A stretch of DNA of 64,000 nucleotides from VAZQ01 sp963816745 (lineage in GTDB: Bacteria; Pseudomonadota; Alphaproteobacteria; Rhizobiales; Xanthobacteraceae), in contig CAWFLQ010000013.1 of NCBI GenBank assembly GCA_963816745.1, forward strand, positions 62,001 to 126,000, given 5' to 3'. Of the stretch, positions 1-9,664 are shown piece after piece (within the stretch, counting starts at the first letter, position 1; each line of letters opens with the position of its first letter). Under the pieces are notes generated by a model. That model saw only the letters and a list, made by a program, of their open reading frames with translations. It was not told the origin of the DNA and made no database searches. The position numbers and the translations under genes are program-made.

Positions 1-107
1 GTTCGCGCGGAACATAGTCCTTCGCGGCCGAAAGTCAATCTTGCTGCAGTGCAATAAGTCGAATTAGAGTCTAATTTTTCTGCCTTTGCACGCAAAAAGG
101 AGCAGGT

Positions 108-809
108 ATGCGTGGGGTTGTGCCCGCTTTGCTGGTGCCAGGATTGTGCTGCTCGGCGCGCCTCTATGCCGATCAGATCCCGGCGTTGTGGCGATTCGGA
201 CCGGTCCAGGTCGCCGACCACACCCGCGACGACAGCATGGCCGCGATCGCAGCCGGCATCCTTACCGCCGCGCCGCCGCGCTTCGCGCTCGTCGGCCTCT
301 CGATGGGCGGCTACATCGCGCTGACGATCCTGAGCCAGGCGCCAGAGCGCGTCCAAAGGCTCGCGCTGCTCGACACTTCGGCGCGGCCGGAAACGCCGGA
401 GCAGACGGCGCGACGCCGGCCGCAGATCGCGCTCGCCGAAGCCGGCCGCTTCGCCGAAGTTTCCGCGCTGCAGTTTCCGGTGTTCGTGCACCGCAACCGG
501 CATGGCGACGAAGCGCTCAAGGAGCGCGTGCGCATCATGGCCGAGGAGACCGGTGCGCAGGCCTTCTTGCGCCAGCAGCAGGCGATCATGACGCGACCCG
601 ATGCACGGCCGCTGTTGCCCTCGATCAAATGTCCGACGCTGGTGCTGGTCGGCGACGGCGACGAGCTCACGCCGCCGGCGCTCTCGGAGGAGATCGCGGC
701 CGGCATCGCCGGATCGCGGCTCGTCGTCGTTCCCGATTGCGGCCATCTCTCGACCATGGAGCGGCCGGAGCGGGTGAACACGGCGCTCACGGAATGGATG
801 GCGGGCTGA
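108..809 (+). CDS. Alpha/beta-fold hydrolase
   Basis: A 233-residue cytoplasmic alpha/beta hydrolase. Visible are the nucleophile elbow GLSMGG near residue 65, an acid-residue loop VGDGDELTPP near 185 and the catalytic-His region DCGHLSTMERPE near 210, so a Ser-Asp-His triad is complete. The length fits small carboxylesterase or haloperoxidase-like hydrolases. The start is chosen because an AAGGAG ribosome site lies about 6 bases upstream. The next gene begins 4 bases after the stop, so the two are probably co-transcribed. The substrate cannot be inferred. It could also be a lactonase or enol-lactonase of the same fold. Confidence 0.85.
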   Translation: MRGVVPALLVPGLCCSARLYADQIPALWRFGPVQVADHTRDDSMAAIAAGILTAAPPRFALVGLSMGGYIALTILSQAPERVQRLALLDTSARPETPEQTARRRPQIALAEAGRFAEVSALQFPVFVHRNRHGDEALKERVRIMAEETGAQAFLRQQQAIMTRPDARPLLPSIKCPTLVLVGDGDELTPPALSEEIAAGIAGSRLVVVPDCGHLSTMERPERVNTALTEWMAG

Positions 810-813
810 CCCC

Positions 814-2185
814 ATGGCCTCGGTCCTCGATCTCATCGGCGAGACGCCTCTCGTCGAGGTCACGCGCATCGATCGCGGGCCGTGCCGGCTGTTTCTCAAG
901 CTCGAAAGCGCGAACCCGTCGGGCTCGATCAAGGACCGGCCGGCGCGCACCATGATCGAGGCGGCGGAAGCCGACGGCCGGCTCAAGGCCGGCGGCACCA
1001 TCGTCGAGGCGACCGCCGGCAATACCGGGCTCGGCCTCGCGCTGGTCGGCGGACGCAAGGGCTATCGCACGCTGCTGGTGGTGCCGGACAAGATGGCGCG
1101 CGAGAAGGTGCTGCACGCCAAGGCGATGGGCGCCGAGGTCGTCATCACGCGCTCGGACGTCGGCAAGGGCCATCCCGACTATTACCAGGACCTCGCCGAG
1201 GCGATCACGCGGCGCACGCCCGGCGCGTTCTTCGTCAACCAGTTCGCCAATCCGGCCAATCCGCAGGCGCACGAGCAGACGACCGGCCCGGAAATCCTGC
1301 GCCAGATGGACGGCAAGGTCGACGCGATCGTGGTCGGCGTCGGCTCCGGCGGCACGCTGACCGGCATCGGCCGCTTCATGCGGCAGGCCTCGCCCGAAGA
1401 CCGCGATGATCCTCGCCGATCCGGAGGGCTCGGTGCTCGCGCCCTATGTCGAGACCGGCCGGATGACGGCAGTGGGAAGCTGGGCGGTCGAAGGCATCGG
1501 CGAGGATTTCGTGCCGCCGAACGCCGATCTCTCGCTCGTCGCCAAGGCCTATTCGATCCCCGACGCGGAGAGCTTCGCCACCGCGCGCGAGCTGCTGCGC
1601 ACGGAAGGCGTGCTCGCCGGCTCCTCCTCGGGCACGCTGCTGGCGGCGGCGCTGCGCTATTGCCGCGCGCAGAGCGAGCCCAAGCGGGTCGTGAGCCTGG
1701 TCTGCGATTCCGGCGCCAAATATCTCTCCAAGGTGTTCAATCCCGCCTTCCTCGCGCAGGAGGGCTGGACCCATCCGCACCGCCACGGCACCGTGCGCGA
1801 TGTCGTCATCAGCCGCTACAGCGAAGGCACCGCGGTCGTGGTGCGGCCGGACGACAATCTGCGCACCGTGTTCGCGCGCATGCGCTCGGCCGACGTCTCG
1901 CAGCTGCCGGTCGTCGATGCGAGCGGGCAGGTCGTCGGCCTGGTCGACGAGAGCGACGTGCTCGCCGCGCTGCTGACCGAGCCGGACGACGCCAACAAGG
2001 CATTCGCGCGGCCGGTCAAGGACGTGATGGTGACGCGGCTCGAGACCATCTCCGCCGATGCGCCGATCGCCGATCTCGTGCCGCTGTTCCGCAAGGACTA
2101 CGTCGCCATCGTCATGGACGGCGATCAGTTCCTCGGCGTCGCGACCCGCCTCGACCTCATCAACTATTTCCGGATCACACCGTGA
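814..2185 (+). CDS. cbs: Cystathionine beta-synthase (PLP enzyme with CBS pair), frameshifted
   Basis: Condenses serine and homocysteine to cystathionine, the first step of reverse transsulfuration. The N-terminal half is a fold type II PLP domain with the PLP-lysine region SGSIKDRPA near residue 35 and a glycine-rich phosphate loop (GVGSGGTLTGIGR). The C-terminal 120 residues form two CBS motifs ending in VATRLDLINYF. The frame breaks near 1396-1405, between the segments RFMRQASP and MILADPEGSVLAPYVETG. Removing one base restores a normal protein of about 456 residues. The tandem CBS domains distinguish it from plain cysteine synthase. A cystathionine gamma-lyase type gene follows, which supports the pathway call. 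Confidence 0.88.
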
Positions 2186-2194
2186 ACCCAAGGC

Positions 2195-2312
2195 TGTCAT
2201 GCCCGCGAAAGCGGGCATCCAGTAGTCGCCGAACATGCGATTTTGCACGGGCCCTGCCAACAGTGTAGCGCAGTGTTTACTGGATCATCCGCTTTCGCGG
2301 ATGATGACAGCG
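2195..2312. repeat. Interspersed palindromic repeat, family A, copy 1
   Basis: Fills the gap between the two transsulfuration genes. The left end holds a GC hairpin (GCCCGCGAAAGCGGGC) followed by CATCCAGTA. The right end carries a roughly inverted version, TACTGGATCATCCGCT, closing with GATGACAGCGGA. A second copy with the same layout lies at 17531-17640 and shares CGGGCATCCAGT, GGCCCTGCCA, TACTGGAT and GACAGCGGA. The ends resemble mobile intergenic palindromes common in Bradyrhizobium relatives. It may also act as a transcript stem-loop. Confidence 0.75.
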
Positions 2313-2327
2313 GAATGCGAGGCTTGA

Positions 2328-3489
2328 ATGAACAAACCGAACCAGCTCGGCTTCTCCACCCGCTGCGTGCATGCCGGGCAGGAGCCCGATCCGACCACCG
2401 GCGCCGTGATGATGCCGATCTACACCACGTCGACCTACGTCCAGCAGTCGCCCGGGGTGCACAAGGGCTACGACTATGCCCGCACCAAGAATCCGACCCG
2501 CATGGCGTTCGAGCGCTGCATCGCCGATCTCGAAGGCGGCAGCGCCGCGTTCGCCTTCGCCTCCGGGCTCGCCGCGATCGCGACCACGCTCGAATGCCTC
2601 GACCACGGCTCCCATGTCGTCGCGGTCGACGACCTCTATGGCGGCTCGCGGCGGCTGTTCGAGCGCGTGCGCAAGCGCTCGGCCGGCCTCGACATCGAGC
2701 TATCTCGACCTTACCGACGCCGGCGCGATCGAGGCGGCGATCCGGCCGAATACGCGCCTGATCTGGATCGAGACGCCGACCAATCCGCTGCTCAAGCTCG
2801 TCGATCTCGAACGCGTCGCGGCGATCGCCAAGAAGCGCGGCATCTTGACCGCCGCCGACAACACCTTCGCCAGCCCCTACGTCCAGCGGCCGCTCGAATA
2901 CGGCTTCGACCTGGTCGTGCATTCGACCACGAAATATCTCAACGGCCATTCCGACATGGTCGGCGGCGTGGCGATCGTCGGCGACAATACCGAGCTGCGC
3001 GACCAGATGAAGTTCCTGCAGAACGCCGTCGGCGCCATCCAGGGCCCGTTCGACTCCTTCCTCGCGCTGCGCGGCTTGAAGACGCTGGCGCTGCGCATGG
3101 AGCGGCACTGCGCCTCGGCGCTGAAGATCGCCGAGTGGCTGGAGCGCCATCCCAAGGTGCGCCGCGTGTTCTATCCCGGGCTCGCGAGCCATCCCCAGCA
3201 CGCGCTCGCCAAGAAGCAGATGCGCGCCTTCGGCGGCATGATCTCGGCCGAGCTCACCGGCACGCTCGACGATGCGCGCCGCTTCCTCGAACGCTGCCGG
3301 CTGTTCGCGCTGGCCGAGAGCCTCGGCGGCGTCGAGAGCCTGATCGAGCATCCGGCGCTGATGACGCACGGCTCGGTGCCGCCCGAGGTGCGCGCGACGC
3401 TCGGCATCGGCGACACGCTGGTGCGGCTCTCGGTCGGGATCGAGGATGCGGACGATCTGATCGCCGATCTCGCGGCGGCGCTGGGGTGA
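2328..3489 (+). CDS. Cystathionine gamma-lyase/synthase family PLP enzyme, frameshifted
   Basis: A Cys/Met-metabolism PLP enzyme of about 386 residues. Diagnostic stretches are the YDYARTKNPTR segment near residue 45, the substrate and PLP loop ASGLAAIAT near 82, DNTFASPY, the PLP-lysine motif HSTTKYLNGHSD near 205 and the C-terminal SLGGVESLIEHPA. One base too many near 2700 splits the frame. The flanking blocks join without loss. Sitting behind cystathionine beta-synthase, it most likely releases cysteine from cystathionine. Cystathionine gamma-synthase cannot be excluded from sequence alone, so no symbol is given. Confidence 0.87.
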
Positions 3490-3516
3490 GATCGGCCACA
3501 AACGAAGCAGCAGCCC

Positions 3517-3912
3517 TCAAGGCGACGGCTTGACTTGGAGGGCACGACGCACGCCCTCGGGATCGTGTGCGATTACTTTCAGAAAAGCGCGTGCGGGCTG
3601 ATCCGGCTCGGTGCGGCCCTGCTCCCAGTCACGCAAAGTACCGAGCGGGATGCTGTATCGTAAGGCAAATTCCTCCTGCGTCAGTCCAAGTGCGCGCCTG
3701 AGCGTCCGCACGCGTGGCACGCGTCGCGCCGTCTTGAGTTCTTCCGACGTCATGGGCCGAGCGTCGGGGTCGGCCGACGCGGCGGCTTTGATTTCTGCCT
3801 CTGTCATCGGTCGCATCGGCTTCTTCGTCAGCGGCCGCTCGCTACCGTCGTCCAACACTTCGACGACCGTGCCGTCAGGACGCATTTTCGCGATAGTAGT
3901 GGTCTTGCTCAT
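3517..3912 (-). CDS. HTH antitoxin/regulator paired with a BrnT-like toxin
   Basis: A 131-residue protein. The first 60 residues are polar and contain repeated 'RPMT' phrases (KKPMRPMTEAE, DARPMTSEELK). The second half is an XRE-type helix-turn-helix (ALGLTQEEFALRYSIPLGTL, then DWEQGRTEPDQ). It starts immediately downstream of, or overlapping, the toxin gene on the same strand, the usual toxin-first layout of BrnT modules. It likely binds the toxin through one domain and the shared promoter through the HTH. The start codon ATG at 3912 lies in an ATGA overlap with the toxin frame as it reads now. It is not a ribbon-helix-helix BrnA. Confidence 0.8.
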   Translation of the reverse strand: MSKTTTIAKMRPDGTVVEVLDDGSERPLTKKPMRPMTEAEIKAAASADPDARPMTSEELKTARRVPRVRTLRRALGLTQEEFALRYSIPLGTLRDWEQGRTEPDQPARAFLKVIAHDPEGVRRALQVKPSP

Positions 3913-4160
3913 GTCGTTCTGCCCGTCGGGCGGAGATGATTCTGATGCGACTCGCCGCGCTCCGTATAGGTTACATGCAGAATGACGCCGTCGCACATAC
4001 CGAGTAAATTGATGCGTTCTTCGCCATAATTCTCTCGGTCATCAATCTGCTCAACGGCGAACAGGTCGGCGAAGGCTTTGACTGCCTGCTGAAAGCTGAC
4101 GCCGTGATCACGCCAATTAGAAGCTGCCTTCTCATCGCTCCATTCAAAGTGATCATTCAT
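3875..4160 (-). CDS. brnT: BrnT-family ribonuclease toxin, apparent frameshift near its end
   Basis: Small RelE-fold toxin that would cleave RNA when free of its antitoxin. The N-terminus FEWSDEKAASNWRDHGVSF and the core YGEERINLLGMCDGVILHVTY are typical of BrnT. As written, the frame ends at 3909 with a non-family tail (ESHQNHLRPTGRTT). Shifting by one base near 3950 gives RIRIISARRAERHEQ and a stop at 3875. That is the standard BrnT C-terminus, for a total of about 94 residues. The restored gene would overlap the antitoxin by about 38 bases. Either there is an indel error or the toxin is inactivated. ATG at 4160 is chosen because the family motif starts right after it. Confidence 0.8.
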
Positions 4161-4362
4161 AAATATACTGATAATCCGTAGTTTCCGCAACCATGCAATT
4201 ATTTCAATGGTCTCCGTCGTCCCGGTCAATCCGGTACTTATCCCTTCTCGGTGGCGCGGCTTACTTCTTATAGGCTCCGCTCCACCAGCGTGCTCTCAGG
4301 CGAGCAATCGGCTCGCACGACTGCACGCTCTTTCAACAACTTGGTGTCGGGAGTTCAAGCGC

Positions 4363-5532
4363 ATGCGTACGCAGGTCGGGATCGTCGGGGCAGGGCCGGC
4401 CGGGCTGATGCTGTCGCATCTTCTGCATCTCCAGGGCATCGAGTCCGTCATCCTGGAGAACCGCAGCCGCGACTATATCGAGAGCCGCATCCGCGCCGGC
4501 TTGATCGAGCAATGGGCGAGCGACCTCATGGTCGAGACCGGCGTCGGCGCGCGCATGCAGCGCGAAGCCATGTTCCACGACGGCGTCTATTTCGGCTTCG
4601 GCGACGCGCTGCACCACATCAGCTTCCGCGGGCTTACCGGCAAAGGCGTGACCATCTACGGCCAGCAGGAGGTGGTGAAGGACCTGATCGCGCGGCGCCT
4701 CGCCGACGGCGGGCAGATCCTGTTCGAGGTCTCGGACGTGAGCGTGCACGATTTCGCCGGCGCCGCGCCGAAAATCCGCTTCCGCCACGACGGCAAGGAG
4801 CAGGAGCTCGCCTGCGATTTCATCGGTGGCTGCGACGGCTTTCACGGCATCTGCCGGCCGAGCGTCCCGGACGGCGTGCTCACGGTCTACGATCGCGAAT
4901 ATCCCTTCGGCTGGGTCGGCGTTCTTTCCGAATCTCCGCCGGCCGCCGACGAGCTGATCTATGCCTATCACCCGCGCGGCTTTGCGCTCTACACCATGCG
5001 CTCGCCGGTGCTGGCGCGGCTCTACCTGCAATGCGCGCCGGACGAGGACATCGAGAACTGGCCCGATGCGCGCATCTGGGAGGAGCTGCATCTGCGGCTC
5101 GCCGGCACCCGGCCGCTGGCGGAAGGCACCATGCTGCAGAAGGGCATCACCGCCATGCGCAGCTTCGTGGTCGAGCCGATGCAATACGGCCGGTTGTTTC
5201 TCGCCGGCGATTCCGCCCACATCCAGCCGCCGACCGGCGCCAAGGGCATGAACCTCGCGCTCGCCGACGTGCTGGTGCTCTCGCGCGCGCTGGTCGCGTT
5301 CTATCGCTCCGGCCGCAACGACCTGCTCGAAAGCTATTCGGCGACCTGCCTGCGCCGGGTGTGGAAGGCACAGCGCTTTTCCTGGTGGATGACGCAGCTG
5401 TTCCACCTCGACCCCAGCCACAACGCCTTCGACCGCAAGCGCCAGCTGGCCGAGCTCGATTATGTGACCAGCTCGGAGGCGGCGGCGCGCTCGATGGCCG
5501 AGAACTATGTCGGGCTGCCGGTCGAGGGATAG
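4363..5532 (+). CDS. pobA: 4-hydroxybenzoate 3-monooxygenase
   Basis: FAD-dependent hydroxylase converting 4-hydroxybenzoate to protocatechuate with NAD(P)H and O2. The 389-residue length matches the family. It shows the N-terminal dinucleotide motif GIVGAGPAGLMLSHLL, the SRDYIESRIRAGLIEQ segment characteristic of PobA, and the FAD/ribityl motif LAGDSAHIQPPTGAKGMN near residue 285. The frame is intact. The start ATG at 4363 leaves the Rossmann strand at residues 4-10, whereas an upstream in-frame extension has no family similarity. No pobR-like regulator is adjacent, and the ring-cleavage genes are not in this window. Confidence 0.93.
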   Translation: MRTQVGIVGAGPAGLMLSHLLHLQGIESVILENRSRDYIESRIRAGLIEQWASDLMVETGVGARMQREAMFHDGVYFGFGDALHHISFRGLTGKGVTIYGQQEVVKDLIARRLADGGQILFEVSDVSVHDFAGAAPKIRFRHDGKEQELACDFIGGCDGFHGICRPSVPDGVLTVYDREYPFGWVGVLSESPPAADELIYAYHPRGFALYTMRSPVLARLYLQCAPDEDIENWPDARIWEELHLRLAGTRPLAEGTMLQKGITAMRSFVVEPMQYGRLFLAGDSAHIQPPTGAKGMNLALADVLVLSRALVAFYRSGRNDLLESYSATCLRRVWKAQRFSWWMTQLFHLDPSHNAFDRKRQLAELDYVTSSEAAARSMAENYVGLPVEG

Positions 5533-5601
5533 TCATTCGGCATCTTTCAGCGCAACGCGTTTTCTGCGAAAAAATAGAACACATTGGCGGGCGGGGAAGC
5601 G

Positions 5602-6697
5602 ATGCAGGTTCTGGTGGTCGGAGCGGGCGTGGTCGGGCTTGCCGTCGGCGCGCGCGGCGGCGCTGGCCGGGCACGAGGTGATCGTCGCGGAGGCCGCCTC
5701 CGGCATCGGCACCGGCGTTTCCTCGCGCAACAGCGAGGTCATCCACGCCGGCCTCTATTACCCGACCGGCTCGAAGCGGGCGTATCATTGTCCGCGCGGG
5801 CGGCGGATGCTCTACGACTTCTGCGCCTCGCATGGCGTGCCGCACCGCAAATGCGGCAAGCTCGTCGTCGCCACCAACGACGCCGAAGCCGTTCGGCTCG
5901 AAGCGATCATCAAGCAAGCCACGATCAATGGCGTCGAAGGGGTCGAGATGATCGAGGGCGCGGCGGCGCGGCGGCTCGAGCCCGCGCTCGCCTGCACGCT
6001 TGCGATGAACTCTCCGGAAACCGGCATCGTCGACAGCCATCGCTACATGCTGGCGCTCGAGGGCGACCTCGAGGATCGCGGCGGCGTGGTCGCGTTCAAC
6101 ACGCCGATCGAGCGCCTCGTGCACACGCGCGCCGGATGGGAGGCGCATTTCGGCGGCGCCGATCCGCAATCGATCACCGTCGATGCGGTCGTCAATTGCG
6201 CCGGGCTCGGCGCCCAGAAGCTCGGCGCGGGCGACCGAGGGCTATCCGCCGGAGCGGGTGCCGCGGTTGTTTCTCGGCAAGGGCAGCTATTTCGGCTTCG
6301 CCGGCCGGCCGGTGTTCTCGCGGCTGATCTATCCCGTGCCGATCCCCGGCGGGCTCGGCGTGCACGTGACGCTGGATCTGGCCGGCCGCATGCGCTTCGG
6401 GCCCGACGTCGAGTGGATCGAGGAGGAAAACTACGACGTCGATGCGACGCGCGCGGCCGCGTTCTACGCCCGCATTCGCGACTACTGGCCGGGCCTGCCG
6501 GACAACGGCCTGGTGCCGGACTATGCGGCATCAGGCCGAAGCTGACCGGGCCGAACGAGCCGGCGGTGGATTTCATGATCGACGGGCCGGCGCAGCACGG
6601 CATTCCGCGGCTGGTCCATCTGTTCGGAATCGAGTCGCCGGGGCTCACCTCCGCGCTGTCGATCGCGGAAGAGGTCACAGCTTATCTCTCGAACTGA
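5602..6697 (+). CDS. FAD-dependent oxidoreductase, L-2-hydroxyglutarate oxidase type, frameshifted
   Basis: DAO-superfamily flavoenzyme of about 364 residues. It begins MQVLVVGAGVVGLAV, continues with SSRNSEVIHAGLYYP, the signature of the LhgO/YgaF group, and ends with HLFGIESPGLTSALSIAEEV. It would oxidise a 2-hydroxy acid or similar at the membrane side of the cytoplasm. Frame breaks near 5647, 6232 and 6535 divide it into four blocks that together cover the whole family. The 3' end overlaps the convergent DUF2865 gene by 16 bases. A related amine or glycerol-3-phosphate oxidase role is possible. Confidence 0.8.
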
Positions 6698-7437
6698 GCC
6701 CGCCTGTTCGTGCCGCTGCGCGGCGTGACGCTGCTCGGCTTGATCTGGGCCGCAGGCGCGGGCGCTTCGGCCCCCGGCGTGATCTTGGTTTCGGTCAGCC
6801 GTCGCCGCAGGTCCGCCGACAAGCCGGAATAGGAGGCGACCGGCGTGAAGTTTGCGGCCGTTCTTGCGCTCGTGCCGCCGTTGTAGGCCATCAGACCGTT
6901 ATTGGTCGCGACGATGTCACCGGGACGCAGCGTCGGGTCTTCGGCGACCGGTGTATTGACCAGGCCGAACGCGTCCTTGCCGTTGCAGGTGCAGCCCGGG
7001 ACGATCTTTTCCCGATATGTGAAGGCCGTGCTCAGCTCGCGGTAGGACCTGCCGTCCGGGCCGACCGAATTGTCGATGCTGCTGCCGTTGTAGATCTTGG
7101 TCTGGCTCGCCGGGCAGAACGAGTTGCAGGCCTGCGCGGGCGATTGGCCGCCCTGACGCTGGATCGGGAAGAAGCGGCCGTCGCAGAGGCGCACGCAATA
7201 GGCCACGCCACCGGTCTCGGCGGCGGGCGTTTCCGCCGGCCGCGAACCGAATGGATTCCAAGCAGAGAACGGGTCGGCATAGGCAGTCGCGGACGGAGCC
7301 GCGGGAGCGCGGTTGAAGCGTCCGAACAACGTGTCGAAGATATTCTGCGCCGAAGCGGAGCCAGTCGGCATCACGAGTGCCAGGACAGCGATGCCCGTCA
7401 GCACGATGACTTTGGCGAACTGGCGATTGGCAAACAT
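6682..7437 (-). CDS. Secreted DUF2865-domain protein
   Basis: A 251-residue exported protein found mainly in Hyphomicrobiales. Residues 1-30 form a signal peptide (VIVLTGIAVLALVM then ASAQ). The central part carries a cysteine-rich DUF2865 block: YCVRLCDGRFFP, then AQACNSFCPASQTKIYNG, then PGCTCNGKDAFG. The tail is Pro/Ala-rich. The six cysteines suggest periplasmic disulfides. Function is unknown in the family. The ATG at 7437 is preferred because the signal peptide starts there. Its 3' end overlaps the convergent oxidoreductase. Confidence 0.8.
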   Translation of the reverse strand: MFANRQFAKVIVLTGIAVLALVMPTGSASAQNIFDTLFGRFNRAPAAPSATAYADPFSAWNPFGSRPAETPAAETGGVAYCVRLCDGRFFPIQRQGGQSPAQACNSFCPASQTKIYNGSSIDNSVGPDGRSYRELSTAFTYREKIVPGCTCNGKDAFGLVNTPVAEDPTLRPGDIVATNNGLMAYNGGTSARTAANFTPVASYSGLSADLRRRLTETKITPGAEAPAPAAQIKPSSVTPRSGTNRRAQFER

Positions 7438-7987
7438 TGGCTGATCCCCCCGTGGACGCACGCCAATTCCCCCGGCGCACGCCTCGCAACGCGTCCGGGG
7501 CTCGCCCCGGGTCCCACCCATTAGTCGCGGCAACCGGGGAAAAGGTTCATGAATTCAGGCGCCTACTTAGCTTGCAAAAGGTAAACGACCGGTGACGATG
7601 GCTCGGCCGCAAGCCATTCATTCCACTGCAAAAATCCGCCGCACGCGGGCCGTGGTCGGGCCACAATTCGGGTGCCGCCGTTCGGAGAATTTTGGCCGGA
7701 CGTGCCATTGAATTCCGAGGCCTATTATTGAGTTTGTCGGCCCAGCTCCCAACCCGCCTCTGCATCGGAATCGATGTTGGTCTGGCAAAGGAAAGCTTAT
7801 TGCCGCATTGACTCGCTTGCGTAATTTTATTCGGTTCGGCCGCAGGTTGGGCCTTTGAGTCCATTGGCCGTTGCCAAGGGGGCACGGCAAAGCACATAAG
7901 CTAGGGGACCCGGCGAGCGGCCAAGTTCGAGGGGCAACGTCCCCGTCCAACTATCCTGGACCGCAATCGACGGGGAAGGAATGGGGG
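7438..7987. other. 550-base intergenic region before the antiporter operon
   Basis: Lies between the divergent DUF2865 gene and mrpE. It is visibly less GC-rich than its surroundings around 7550-7860. The only open frames are short, lack family features and have no plausible ribosome sites. It should hold both divergent promoters and the leader of the antiporter operon. I could not assign a -35/-10 pair, a riboswitch or a terminator. A purine-rich stretch GGGGAAGGAATGGGGG directly before 7988 can serve as the ribosome site of mrpE. Confidence 0.5.
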
Positions 7988-8460
7988 ATGCGGTACGTCA
8001 GCCTTGCGAGCTTTCTGTTCGCGTTCTGGGTCGCGCTGTCCGGCCACTATACGCCGGTGCTCCTTGCGGCCGGCGCGGTGAGCGCCGTGGTGTGCCTCCT
8101 GGCCGCGATCCGCATGCGCACTGCCGACTCCGAGGGGCATCCGATCGAGCTGTTCCGCGGCGCCGTCACCTATTATCCCTGGCTGTTCGTGGAGATCGCC
8201 AAGTCGGCCTGGGCAGTCACCAAGATCATCCTGCATCCGCGCCTGCCGATCTCGCCCACCATGACCGTCGTCCGCGCCAGCCAGCGGAGCTCGGCCGCGT
8301 CGCGACCTATGCCAATTCGATCACGCTCACGCCCGGCACCATCACGGTCGGCGTGCGCGGCAAGGATCTCACCGTCCATGCGCTGGTGCGCGACGGCGCG
8401 CTCGATCTCGAAGGCGGCGGCATGGACCGCCGCGTCAGCCACTTCGAGGGCTCGACCTGA
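7988..8460 (+). CDS. mrpE: Antiporter subunit MrpE/MbhA, frameshifted
   Basis: First gene of the multi-subunit cation/proton antiporter operon. About 157 residues with two N-terminal hydrophobic helices (SFLFAFWVALSGHYTP and LLAAGAVSAVVCLLAA). These are followed by the family block PWLFVEIAKSAWAV and the soluble end TLTPGTITVGVRGKDLTVHAL. The frame changes near 8283, between VVRAS and ELGRVATYANS. MrpE is needed for assembly or stability of the complex rather than being the proton path. It overlaps mrpF by one base. Confidence 0.87.
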
Positions 8461-8741
8461 TGTTCGCCGCCGCCGCAGCCGCCATCCTGGTCGCGCTCGC
8501 GCTCGCCATCACCCGCGCGATCAAGGGACCGACCGTGTTCGACCGCGTGCTGGCCGGCAACTCGGTCGGCACGCTCGCGATCATGCTGCTGGCCGTGGTC
8601 GGCTTCCTGACCGGGCGACCCGAGTTCCTCGACATCGGCCTGACCTACGGGCTGCTCAATCTCATCGGCACGCTCGCCGTGCTGAAATTCTTCCGCCACG
8701 GCGACCTCGCCCACGACGCCGAAGAGGAGCCGGGCTCATGA
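8460..8741 (+). CDS. mrpF: Antiporter subunit MrpF/MbhB
   Basis: A 93-residue three-helix membrane protein with an intact frame. The family motif TRAIKGPTVFDRVLAGNSVGT lies near residue 20, and GLTYGLLNLIGTLAVLKF forms the third helix. The gene starts on the last base of the mrpE stop and ends inside the mrpG start (ATGA), so translation is probably coupled. In Mrp complexes this subunit belongs to the small-subunit bundle implicated in the cation pathway. Confidence 0.9.
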   Translation: MFAAAAAAILVALALAITRAIKGPTVFDRVLAGNSVGTLAIMLLAVVGFLTGRPEFLDIGLTYGLLNLIGTLAVLKFFRHGDLAHDAEEEPGS

Positions 8742-9090
8742 CGCCTGGTCGTCGACATCGCCGAGCTGGGTGCTGATCCTGCTCGGCTCGTTCTTCACGG
8801 TGGTCGGCGCGCTCGGGCTCGTCCGCATGCCCGACGTGTTCACCCGCATGCACGCCGCCAGCGTCACCGACACGCTCGGCGTCGGGCTGCTGATCGCGGG
8901 CATGATGCTGCAGGCGGGGTTCAGCCTGGTCACGCTGAAGCTCGTCTTCCTGCTGGCGCTGTTCTTCTTCACCGGTCCGGTCGTCACCCATGCCCTGGCG
9001 CAGGCGTGCCTGCACGAGCGCGTCGAGCCGCTGCTGACCGAGGACCGCCGCAGCCGGCTGAACGACGCGGCTGCCGGACCGATGGGAGGC
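8738..9090 (+). CDS. mrpG: Antiporter subunit MrpG/MbhC, frameshifted at its start
   Basis: About 115 residues with three helices. The unmistakable family core is LLGSFFTVVGALGLVRMPD followed by VFTRMHAASVTDTLGVG, and later FFFTGPVVTHALAQA. Near 8742 and 8768 two extra bases separate the ATG at 8738 from this core. Restored, the N-terminus reads roughly MTLVVDIASWVLI. The exact stop is obscured by another shift near 9086, where the following gene begins. Probably co-translated with its neighbours. Confidence 0.85.
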
Positions 9091-9664
9091 GGCCATAGAA
9101 GCCATCGTCAATGCCGTGCTGCTGACGCTGCTCGCCGTGGTGACGGTCGCCATCGTCCGCCAGCGCAGCCTGTTCGGCGTCGTCGATTCTCGCCAGCATC
9201 TACAGCTTCCTGATGGCGAGCGCTGCTGATCGTGCTCGATGCGGTCGACGTCGCCATGACCGAGGCCTCGGTCGGCGCCGGCATTTCGACCGTGATCCTG
9301 CTCGCGACGCTGCACCTGATCAAGACCACCGAGATGCGCTCGGTCTACGGCCGCGCCGCTGCCGCTGCTCGTGTCGCTGGTCGTGGGCGCGGCGCTGATC
9401 TGGGGCACGCTGCGTGCTTGCCGCCGTTCGGCACGACCGAGGCCGTCGATCCACAAGCACGTCGTGCCCGCGCTACCTCGCCGATACGATCAAGGAAACC
9501 AACGTGCCCAACGTCGTCACGTCGGTGCTTGCCGACTACCGCGGCTATGACACGCTCGGCGAGACGACGGTGATCTTCACCGCCGGCATCGGCGTGCATG
9601 CTGCTGCTGCGCGGCGCCCGCCGTCGCGACGGCCACGGCGATCGGAGGAGGGCATCGCCGATGA
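9082..9664 (+). CDS. Fused MbhD+MbhE-type subunit (DUF4040 plus MrpA C-terminal domain), heavily frameshifted
   Basis: About 190 residues once joined, equal to the C-terminal part of canonical MrpA but without its NuoL-like body. The DUF4040/MbhD half reads VDVAMTEASVGAGISTVILL. The MbhE half ends NVVTSVLADYRGYDTLGE then TTVIFTAGIGV, a signature of that domain. At least six single-base shifts occur (about 9086, 9185, 9222, 9357, 9448, 9597). The stop TGA at 9662 overlaps the mrpB start. An independent MbhD/E gene rather than MrpA is the archaeal Mbh-type arrangement. Confidence 0.82.

Noticed and set aside
7547..7950. Minus-strand frames of about 110 residues in the gap before the antiporter operon.
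   Set aside because: No family similarity, no good ribosome site and untypical composition. The gap is better read as regulatory.
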